Shown here: positions 19,109 to 30,271 of the stretch, in pieces
Numbering within the stretch: position 1 is the stretch's first letter
Layout of the letters: each line of letters opens with the position of its first letter
From: Acidobacteriota bacterium
Lineage (GTDB): Bacteria; Acidobacteriota; Vicinamibacteria; Vicinamibacterales; UBA2999
Direction: 5' to 3'
Assembly: GCA_020851325.1 (NCBI GenBank)
Contig: JADZCY010000307.1
Span: forward strand, 1 to 32,355
Length of the DNA: 32,355 bases
Position numbers and translations under genes: made by a program
Notes under the pieces: model-generated
What the model saw: only the letters and a program-made list of their open reading frames with translations
Told to the model about the DNA's origin: nothing
Database searches by the model: none

Positions 19109-20857
19109 ATGCCCGCGCGTCGCCTGCTTCGTCCCGCCGCCGTGTCACTCCTTGCCGGCTGTGCCACCGCGCTCGTCGCGCTCTCGGCGCAAGCGCCTGC
19201 CGGCGTCGATGACGCGCGGCTGCTGAAGCCGGGACCTGGCGAGTGGCTGACCTACGGGCGCGACTACGCGGAGACGCATCACAGTCCACTGACGCAGATC
19301 GACGCAACCAACGTGAATCGTCTCGGTCTTGCGTGGTCGGTGGAAGTCGGTTCGCAGGGCAAGGTCGAAACCACGCCGCTTGTCGCCGACGGCGTGCTCT
19401 ATGGCACCTCGACGTGGAGCGTCGTGTTTGCCATCGATGCGCGCACGGGCACGTTGAAGTGGAAGTGGGATCCGGGTCTGGTGAAGGGTGGATTCTCGGC
19501 CGGTGGACCGCGCTACTGCTGCGGCCCCGTGAACCGCGGCGTCGCGCTCCACAAGGGGCGCGTCTACGTCGGCCTGCTCGACGGACGGCTCGTGGCGTTG
19601 AACGCGCAGACGGGCGACGTCGTGTGGTCGGTGCAGACCACGCCGCCCGGCAGCGACTACTCCATCACCGGGGCGCCGCGGATCGTGAAGGGCAAGGTGC
19701 TGATCGGCAACGGCGGCGGCGAGTACGGCGTGCGCGGATATCTCACCGCGTATGACGCCGACAGCGGCGCCCAGGCGTGGCGCTGGTATGTGGTGCCGGG
19801 CAATCCCGCGCTGGGCCTCGAAGACAACTCGATGGAGCGCGCGGTGAAGACGTGGCGCGGCGAATGGTGGAAGGCCGGCGGTGGCGGCACGCCGTGGGAC
19901 GGCATCGCCTACGATCCCGACGCCAATCTCGTCTACGTCGGCACCGGCAACGGATCGCCGTGGAGCCGCGATCATCGCAGCCAGGGCTACGGCGACAATC
20001 TGTATCTCTCGTCGATCGTCGCGTTGCGCGCCGACACCGGCCAGTACGTGTGGCACTACCAGACGACGCCGGGCGATGACTGGGACTACAACGCGGCACA
20101 GCCGATGATTCTCGCCGACCTCACCATCGACGGCCGCCCGCGCAAGGTGCTGATGCAGGCGCCGAAGAACGGCTTCTTCTACGTGCTCGATCGCCTGACC
20201 GGCGAGTTTCTGTCGGCGGCACCGTTTGCCGAAGTGACCTGGGCGACGCACATCGATCCGCAGACGGGCCGTCCGGTCGAGACCCCGCAGGCGCGCTACG
20301 GCGCGAAGGGCGCGCGCCTGTCGCCGTCACCCGTCGGCGCGCATCACTGGCCGCCGATGGCCTTCAACCCGACGACAGGACTGGTGTACTTCCCGGGGCA
20401 GGAAACGGCGTCGAACTTCCAGACCACCGATGCCTTCGACTTCAAGGTCGGTCAGTGGAACACCGGCACGCGGCTGGGTCAGGCGGCCGGCACCGCAGCG
20501 GCCGCGAATGCACCTGGTTCAGCCGCCGCGCCCGCACCGGCGCCCTTGCCGGGACGACGAGGGTTCTTCGTGGCGTGGGACCCGGTCGCGCAGAAAGCGC
20601 GCTGGCGCATCGACTTCAATCCGTCGGGCGGCGTGCTGTCGACGGCCAGTCAGCTCATCTTCGTTGGCGATGGCGGCGGCAGGTTCATGGCGCTCGATGC
20701 GACGTCGGGCACGGCACTCTGGGAACAGCAGACGCTGCCCGGCGTGGCCACGCCGGTGACCTACGAGATCGACGGCAGGCAGTACGTGTCGGTGCTCGCT
20801 GGCACCGCGAATGGCCGCGTTTTCACGTTTGCGGTGAATGCCGCGAGCGGCCGCTGA
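19109..20857 (+). CDS. PQQ-dependent alcohol dehydrogenase, no cytochrome domain
   Basis: This 582-residue periplasmic quinoprotein oxidises an alcohol with PQQ. It shows repeated propeller tryptophan-docking motifs (ALNAQTGDVVWSVQ, AYDADSGAQAWRW), adjacent cysteines RYCCGPVNRG (137-138) that can form the vicinal disulfide, and Glu206, Asn282 and the catalytic Asp327 in WDYNA. The residue two after the Asp is Asn329, not the Asp of lanthanide-type enzymes, so calcium use is likely. No CxxCH follows, so it is a simple rather than haem-fused form. The signal region has both a lipobox (LLAGC, Cys18) and a possible SPase I site (SAQA). The start has AAGGAG five bases before the ATG. Ala/Pro-rich linker about 456-485. 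Substrate is unknown. Confidence 0.87.
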   Translation: MPARRLLRPAAVSLLAGCATALVALSAQAPAGVDDARLLKPGPGEWLTYGRDYAETHHSPLTQIDATNVNRLGLAWSVEVGSQGKVETTPLVADGVLYGTSTWSVVFAIDARTGTLKWKWDPGLVKGGFSAGGPRYCCGPVNRGVALHKGRVYVGLLDGRLVALNAQTGDVVWSVQTTPPGSDYSITGAPRIVKGKVLIGNGGGEYGVRGYLTAYDADSGAQAWRWYVVPGNPALGLEDNSMERAVKTWRGEWWKAGGGGTPWDGIAYDPDANLVYVGTGNGSPWSRDHRSQGYGDNLYLSSIVALRADTGQYVWHYQTTPGDDWDYNAAQPMILADLTIDGRPRKVLMQAPKNGFFYVLDRLTGEFLSAAPFAEVTWATHIDPQTGRPVETPQARYGAKGARLSPSPVGAHHWPPMAFNPTTGLVYFPGQETASNFQTTDAFDFKVGQWNTGTRLGQAAGTAAAANAPGSAAAPAPAPLPGRRGFFVAWDPVAQKARWRIDFNPSGGVLSTASQLIFVGDGGGRFMALDATSGTALWEQQTLPGVATPVTYEIDGRQYVSVLAGTANGRVFTFAVNAASGR

Positions 20858-20860
20858 GTG

Positions 20861-20888
20861 CGCCGCCGTGGCATTTGCCTCGGCGGCG
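20861..20888. terminator. Bidirectional hairpin between convergent genes
   Basis: CGCCGCCG and CGGCGGCG are perfect 8-base arms; inside them GGC and GCC can extend the stem, leaving a small loop. It lies in the 41-base gap between the PQQ dehydrogenase and the epimerase stops. No U-tract is present. Confidence 0.65.
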
Positions 20889-20898
20889 TGCGTCGGAG

Positions 20899-21879
20899 CT
20901 ACGCGGTCGGTGAGCCGTCGCGGAACCACTGCACAGTGCGGCGGAGGCCCTCGTCGAACGGCACAATCGGCGTGTACCCGAGCAGGCGGCGCGCCTTCTC
21001 GATCGACGCCTGAGAATCCCGCACATCACCGACGCGCGGCGGACCATGGACGGCCGTCACCTCGGTGCCGATGATCTGCTGCAACCGTGCGAGCAGTTCG
21101 TTCAACGACACGCGGCCCTCGGTGGCCACATTGATCGCCTCGCCTGACGCCGCCGGCGCCTCGCACGCGCGCAGCACGCCGTCCACCACGTTGGCGACGT
21201 AGGTGAAGTCGCGCGTCTGTCCACCGTCGCCGTGAATCGTCGGCCCTTCACCGGCCAGCAGCGCCTTGATGAACAGCGAGATCACGCCCGAGTACGGCGA
21301 GCCCGGATCCTGACGCGGGCCGAAGACGTTGAAGTAGCGGATGGATACCGTCTCGAGGCCGTAGAGGCGCGTGAACAACTGGAGATACTGCTCGCCGACG
21401 ACTTTCTGCAGCGCGTAGGGCGACAGCGGATTGGTCGGCATGCCCTCGTGCTTGGGCAGCGTCGGCGTGTCGCCGTACTCGGACGACGAGCCGGCGAAGA
21501 TGACGCGCGTCACGCCGGCGTCACGGGCGGCGACGAGAACGTTCAGCGTGGCGTCGATGTTGGCGCGATTCGAGGTGATCGGATCCTTCACCGAGCGCGG
21601 CACCGACGGAATGGCGGCCTGGTGCAGGACGAAGTCCGCATCGGCTGTCGCGCGCCGCGCCACGTCGAGATCCGCGAGATCGCCTTCCACCACCTCGAGA
21701 CGCGCGGCGGCATCGGCGGCGCCGTCACCGATGGCGTGACGAAGCGCGGCATCGATGTTGGCGCGCTTGCCCGTGCTGAAGTTGTCGGCGATCCGCACCA
21801 CATGGCCGCGGCGCAGCAGTTCTTCCGAGAGGTGCGAGCCGATGAATCCTGCCCCACCCGTGACCGTATACCGTGCCAT
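20899..21879 (-). CDS. NAD-dependent sugar-nucleotide epimerase/dehydratase (UDP-hexose 4-epimerase-like)
   Basis: The 326-residue product is an extended short-chain dehydrogenase. It has the NAD motif TGGAGFIGSHL, the active-site SSSEYG, and YALQK (YxxxK). RYFNVFGPRQDP and SPYSGVISLFIKALL resemble WbpP/Gne-type UDP-GlcNAc 4-epimerases and UDP-glucose 4-epimerases, so the exact sugar is uncertain. It likely supplies sugars for cell-surface glycans. The ATG at 21879 has GAGGAG about five bases upstream; the frame is open further upstream but that part has no similarity. The rnpB gene lies just upstream on the same strand. Confidence 0.88.
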   Translation of the reverse strand: MARYTVTGGAGFIGSHLSEELLRRGHVVRIADNFSTGKRANIDAALRHAIGDGAADAAARLEVVEGDLADLDVARRATADADFVLHQAAIPSVPRSVKDPITSNRANIDATLNVLVAARDAGVTRVIFAGSSSEYGDTPTLPKHEGMPTNPLSPYALQKVVGEQYLQLFTRLYGLETVSIRYFNVFGPRQDPGSPYSGVISLFIKALLAGEGPTIHGDGGQTRDFTYVANVVDGVLRACEAPAASGEAINVATEGRVSLNELLARLQQIIGTEVTAVHGPPRVGDVRDSQASIEKARRLLGYTPIVPFDEGLRRTVQWFRDGSPTA

Positions 21880-21947
21880 CAGACTCCTCGACCGTACTCT
21901 ATCGGCAGAAGGGACACGAACAGCAGACGTGACGTGCGAATCACGAT

Positions 21948-21971
21948 CGGGAGGCGGGAGGCGGGAGGCGG
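21948..21971. repeat. Heptamer tandem repeat (GGGAGGC)x3, copy 2
   Basis: A second perfect triplet of GGGAGGC, again preceded by TC, lies about 70 bases upstream of the epimerase ATG and just past the 3' end of rnpB. It matches copy 1 at 18925-18947. Confidence 0.8.
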
Positions 21972-21980
21972 AAAACCAAA

Positions 21981-22522
21981 AAGCCTCAGCAGGCCGATAA
22001 GCCGAATTCTGTTCCCTCGACTCGCGCCGGCTTGCGCCAACGCTCGCTCGGGACGACGACCATTCCTCTAGTCCCGGCATTGCTGACGGGATCGAGCGAC
22101 CGACCCGGAAGCCTCGGATGGACCACCCGTGCGGCCGAAGCCGCGCGCTTCCCTATTTGGTCTTGCTCCGTGCGGGGTTTTGCCTGCCACTCCTGTTACC
22201 AGGAGCGCGGTGCGCTCTTACCGCACCATTTCACCCTTACCTCTCGACTCGCCGCTTCGCGGCTCGCTCGAGGCGAGCCCGCGGCGACACACTGCGTGGC
22301 CACGGGCTTGCCCTGAGCGAGCCCCGAAGGGGCGAGTCGAAGGGCGGTATCTTTTCTGTGCCACTATTCCGTCGGGTTTCCCCGCCCGGGCGTTACCCGG
22401 CGCACTGTCCTGCTGGAGTTCGGACTTTCCTCTCCCGGTACCGGTTCCGCGCGTCGCCGTCTCGTGAGAGACGACACCGCCCGGCCTGATCCCGGCAGCG
22501 ATCGTCTGGCCTGCTGAAGCTC
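21981..22522 (-). ncRNA. rnpB: RNase P RNA, bacterial type A, with an enlarged helix
   Basis: The RNA subunit of RNase P cleaves 5' leaders from pre-tRNAs. On the minus strand the conserved blocks are present: GAGGAAAGTCCGAACTCC near the 5' side, GTAAGGGTGAAATGGTGCGG, GGCAGGCAAAACCCC and, at the 3' end, AGAATTCGGCTTATCGG. The ends pair as GCTTCAGCAGGCC with GGCCTGCTGAGGC, the P1 helix. A short T-run (TTTTTGG) follows the end. At about 540 bases it is longer than the usual 350-430; the extra length is an inverted repeat at 22240-22344 between conserved ACCGCC and GGTAAGGGTGAAA. The exact ends are estimates. A TTACACT near 22530 is a possible -10. Confidence 0.93.
22240..22344. repeat. REP-like inverted repeat inserted in an rnpB helix
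   Basis: Arms 22240-22281 and 22303-22344 are 42 bases each and are reverse complements at about 35 positions. Each arm is itself a hairpin (GCCGC/GCGGC and GCCCC/GGGGC). Arm 2 contains, on the minus strand, CCCTTCGACTCGCC and GCTCAGGGC, similar to REP palindromes seen again at 28207-28252. Confidence 0.75.
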
Positions 22523-22542
22523 TTTCAGTGTAACAGCTCATG

Positions 22543-22612
22543 CCGGGAGTACCTTCACTCCCGGGACAGCACCACCTTCGGGACAGAACATCTCCCGGGA
22601 GCGTCGTCGACC
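22543..22612 (+). repeat. CGGGAC array B, 17-base spacing
   Basis: CGGGA cores begin at 22544, 22562, 22579 and 22596, so the spacing is 18, 17 and 17. Units include CGGGACAGCACCACCTT and CGGGACAGAACATCTCC. Degenerate copies may continue at 22620 and 22637. It lies between rnpB and the four-helix-bundle gene. Confidence 0.75.
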
Positions 22613-22691
22613 AAGATCTCGGCTCGACCCAACTTCCGGGCTCCAACCGCATCATCTTCGCGGTGGCATTCCACATGCACTGCAGAGATGC

Positions 22692-23051
22692 ATGGGAAGC
22701 ATCCTCACCTATCGCGACCTCGAGGTCTGGCAGCGGGCCATGGACCTGGTCGACCTGGTTATCGAGGCCACACGAACGCTGCCACCGCGTGAGTTCGAGC
22801 TGCGGCAGCAGATGCGCGGTGCGGCGATCTCGATTCCTGCCAACATCGCGGAGGGTTGGCGTCGCAAGAATCGCCGCGCCGCCTACCAGAATCACGTCTC
22901 AATCGCCATGGGCTCCCAGGGCGAGTTGGACACCGGCCTGGAGATCGCGTTTCGTCAAGGCTGGCTGGATCGCGAGTCGTGGAAACACCTGACCGCGCTG
23001 GACACGCGCGTCGGGCGCATGCTGGACAACCTGCACGACGCCCTCGGCTGA
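22692..23051 (+). CDS. Four-helix-bundle protein (23S rRNA intervening-sequence / Avd-like family)
   Basis: The 119-residue protein has the family signature: YRDLEVWQRAMDLVDLVIE, LRQQMRGAAISIPANIAEGWRRKN and a C-terminal helix ending DTRVGRMLDNLHDAL. The family includes proteins encoded in 23S rRNA intervening sequences and accessory proteins of diversity-generating retroelements, and it occurs as stand-alone genes in many genomes. Its function as a stand-alone gene is unknown; related Avd forms a barrel-shaped pentamer that binds nucleic acid. No reverse transcriptase is in the window. The ribosome binding site is weak. It is the only plus-strand gene between rnpB and the NtrC gene and is bracketed by arrays B and C. 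Confidence 0.88.
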   Translation: MGSILTYRDLEVWQRAMDLVDLVIEATRTLPPREFELRQQMRGAAISIPANIAEGWRRKNRRAAYQNHVSIAMGSQGELDTGLEIAFRQGWLDRESWKHLTALDTRVGRMLDNLHDALG

Positions 23052-23100
23052 CGCGCAGACAGACGCGTCGCCGCGTCGAGATCGCGTTTCGAAGCAAGTA

Positions 23101-23157
23101 GTCCCGTGAGGTGTTCGGTCCCGATCGTGACGCTGTCCCGATCGCGTCTCAGTCCCG
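23101..23157 (-). repeat. CGGGAC array C, inverted orientation, 17-base spacing
   Basis: GTCCCG, the reverse complement of the CGGGAC core, occurs at 23101, 23118, 23135 and 23152, exactly 17 bases apart. On the minus strand the units include CGGGACTGAGACGCGAT and CGGGACAGCGTCACGAT. It lies between the convergent stops of the four-helix-bundle and NtrC genes. Confidence 0.8.
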
Positions 23158-23174
23158 GCATCGCGCGGAGCGCG

Positions 23175-28194
<5,020 letters not shown>

Positions 28195-28206
28195 TCAGGA
28201 AACCAC

Positions 28207-28252
28207 GACCCTTCGACGGGCTCAGGGTCGCCCCGAGCAACGTCGGGGGGCG
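28207..28252. repeat. REP-like palindrome downstream of the polyprenyl synthase gene
   Basis: GACCC and GGGTC flank TTCGACGGGCTCA, and a second hairpin pairs CGCCCCGA with TCGGGGGGCG. The CCCTTCGAC...GCTCAGGG core resembles one arm of the rnpB inverted repeat. It lies in the 217-base gap between ligA and the polyprenyl synthase. Confidence 0.65.
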
Positions 28253-28349
28253 AAGACACGAAGGGATGCCCATAAAGAAGTTCAAGGAGGGCTGGCTTCA
28301 ATGCGAACAACGGGCGAAGGGCCGACATCAACTCGTCCTGGCTGGAGAA

Positions 28350-28395
28350 CTTCGTGTGTCTTGCTTCGCGTTCTTCGTGCGCTTCGTGTGTCGTA
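28350..28395 (-). repeat. Degenerate CGAAG repeat with about 9-base period
   Basis: On the minus strand the tract reads ACGAAGCGC, ACGAAGAAC, GCGAAGCAA, then CACACGAAG. It lies directly after the stop of the polyprenyl synthase gene, before the REP-like palindrome. Confidence 0.5.
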
Positions 28396-28405
28396 CCGCG
28401 CGGCG

Positions 28406-29425
28406 TCAGCGGTCGCGCAGGAGGACGAAATCGGCCAGCGCGGTGAGGGCGTCGCGTTCGGGGCTGCGCGGGAAGACGTCGAGGCTGCGCTTGGCGGCTT
28501 CGCCGAACTCCAGCGCGCGGGCCTGCGCGTACTCGATCGATCGATGCTCGGTGAGCAGCGCGCGCAACCGCGCCCACTGCTCCGCCGTCACGTCGCGCGA
28601 CTGGACGATGCCGCGGACGAGCGCGTCGGCTTCCGGACCGCCGTGCTTCAGCAGATGAATGATCGGCAGCGTGATCTTGCCTTCGCGCAGGTCGCCGCCG
28701 ATCGGCTTGCCGAGCGCCCCGGCTTCGCCGGTGTAGTCGAGCAGATCATCGACGAGCTGGAACATCACGCCGAGGTTGAAGCCGTATTCGCGCAGCGCCG
28801 TGCGCCGCTCGATGTTCACCTCGCCGAGCATGCCGCCAATCTCGGCGCAGCCACCGAAGAGGAACGCCGTCTTGCGGTGGATGATCTCGAAGTGCTCCGA
28901 CTCGTCGAGATCGACGACGCCGTTCTTCGTCAACTGGTAGATCTCGCCCTCGATCATCCGCAGCGTGACGTCGCACAGCATGCGCACGATGTCGAGCGTG
29001 TCCTGCGACAACGCCATCGCCATCGACTTGATGTAGAGGAAGTCGCCGGCCAGCACCGTGACGTCGTTGCCCCACTGCGAATGCACGGCCTTGCGGCCGC
29101 GCCGGACATCGGCGTCGTCGATGATGTCGTCGTGCACGAGCGTGGCGGTGTGGATGAATTCCACCACCGCGGCGTTCAGCACGGCGCGCTCGCCCGAGTA
29201 GCCGCACAGCCGCGCCGCCATCAGCAGCACCGCGGGGCGCACGCGCTTGCCGCCGCTCTTCTGGATGTAGGCGCCGATCTCGGGAATGACGTGGACCTGG
29301 GACTGGACCTGTCGATCGTACTCGCGCTCGACCGCCTCGAGGTCGGCCCGCACGGGTTCAAACAGCAGAACGAGGTCAGCCTGAGTCTTCGGAAGCGCGT
29401 TGGACAAGCTCGTCAATCTCACCAT
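28406..29425 (-). CDS. Polyprenyl diphosphate synthase (trans-prenyltransferase)
   Basis: The 339-residue enzyme extends allylic diphosphates with isopentenyl diphosphate, most likely for the quinone side chain. It carries both Asp-rich motifs: DDIID with Asp99, Asp100 and Asp103, followed by the RR pair at 108-109, and DDLLD at 226-230. GGKRVRP (58-64) is the IPP-binding region. Chain length cannot be read reliably, so octaprenyl and heptaprenyl synthases are both possible. The ATG at 29425 has no clear ribosome binding site; TTGACA lies about 15 bases upstream on the minus strand but without a good -10. Confidence 0.92.
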   Translation of the reverse strand: MVRLTSLSNALPKTQADLVLLFEPVRADLEAVEREYDRQVQSQVHVIPEIGAYIQKSGGKRVRPAVLLMAARLCGYSGERAVLNAAVVEFIHTATLVHDDIIDDADVRRGRKAVHSQWGNDVTVLAGDFLYIKSMAMALSQDTLDIVRMLCDVTLRMIEGEIYQLTKNGVVDLDESEHFEIIHRKTAFLFGGCAEIGGMLGEVNIERRTALREYGFNLGVMFQLVDDLLDYTGEAGALGKPIGGDLREGKITLPIIHLLKHGGPEADALVRGIVQSRDVTAEQWARLRALLTEHRSIEYAQARALEFGEAAKRSLDVFPRSPERDALTALADFVLLRDR

Positions 29426-29491
29426 AGGCAGTCGCCGCTGTCAACGCGAAGCAGTGCCCGTTAATGCTTGCAGGGCTGAGCTTTGCGGCGT

Positions 29492-30271
29492 TCACGCACC
29501 GAACAGCCGAACGAAATTGCGGGTGACGGCGTCGACCACCTCCACCGTGGTGATCTGCCGTGTCGCGGCCACCACTTCGGCCACGCGCGCGACGTGCGCC
29601 GGCTCGTTGCGCTTGCCCCGGAACGGGATGGGCGCGAGGTAAGGGCTGTCGGTCTCGATCAGCAGGCGGTCCAGCGGGATCTCCGTCACCGCCTCACGCA
29701 GCGCCTCGGCCTTCGGAAACGAGACGATGCCCGGAATCGAGACGAAGTAGCCCGTCGCCAGGGCACGCCGCGCCGCCGCCGCGTCACCGGAGAAACAGTG
29801 AAACACCCCACGCGTATCGACGCCGCCGGACTCGCCGAGGATCCGCAGCGTGTCCTCTTCCGCTTCGCGCGTGTGGATGATCACCGGCAGATCGCGCTCG
29901 CGCGCGACCGCGAGTTGCGCGCGAAACACCGCCTGCTGCACGTCGCGCGGCGAGAAGTCGTAGTGATAGTCGAGCCCGATCTCGCCCACCGCGCGCGCGT
30001 CCGGCGTCGCGTCGAGGCGGCGGCGGACGAGAGCCGCCGCCTGCTCGGGGTCAGCCGCAAACAGATGCGCCTGATGCGGATGCACGCCGACCGCGGCCCG
30101 GCACTCGGGCCACAGCGTCCGCACCGTCATCCATCGCGCGGATTCCTCGTCGTCTTCGGCGCCAAGAATCACGAGCGCGGCAGTGACGCCGGCGCCGCGC
30201 GCGCGCTTGACGACGTCCGGCAGGTCGGCGATGAAGACCTCGCCGGCAATGTGGCAATGCGAATCGATCAT
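29492..30271 (-). CDS. tatD: TatD-family metal-dependent deoxyribonuclease
   Basis: TatD proteins are metal-dependent hydrolases with 3'-5' DNase activity in repair. The 259-residue product has metal ligands His5 and His7 (DSHCHIAG), Glu97 (AVGEIGLDYH), His133 (IIHTREA), His158 (VFHCFSG) and Asp208 (IETDSPYLAP). The ATG at 30271 overlaps the upstream repeat-protein stop as ATGA, so the two may be cotranscribed. Identification is firm. Confidence 0.94.
   Translation of the reverse strand: MIDSHCHIAGEVFIADLPDVVKRARGAGVTAALVILGAEDDEESARWMTVRTLWPECRAAVGVHPHQAHLFAADPEQAAALVRRRLDATPDARAVGEIGLDYHYDFSPRDVQQAVFRAQLAVARERDLPVIIHTREAEEDTLRILGESGGVDTRGVFHCFSGDAAAARRALATGYFVSIPGIVSFPKAEALREAVTEIPLDRLLIETDSPYLAPIPFRGKRNEPAHVARVAEVVAATRQITTVEVVDAVTRNFVRLFGA

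Noticed and set aside
22692-23051. Avd protein of a diversity-generating retroelement
   Set aside because: There is no reverse transcriptase, template repeat or variable-repeat target in the window.
18964-23157. CRISPR array
   Set aside because: Period of 17 bases, short cores and no long identical repeats or cas genes rule it out.
22543-23157. Insertion sequence or transposon
   Set aside because: No transposase or recombinase and no target duplications were found; kept only as a speculative finding.
28266-28658. Open frame on the plus strand after the ligA/polyprenyl synthase gap
   Set aside because: It is made of REP and CGAAG repeat sequence plus antisense of the synthase gene.
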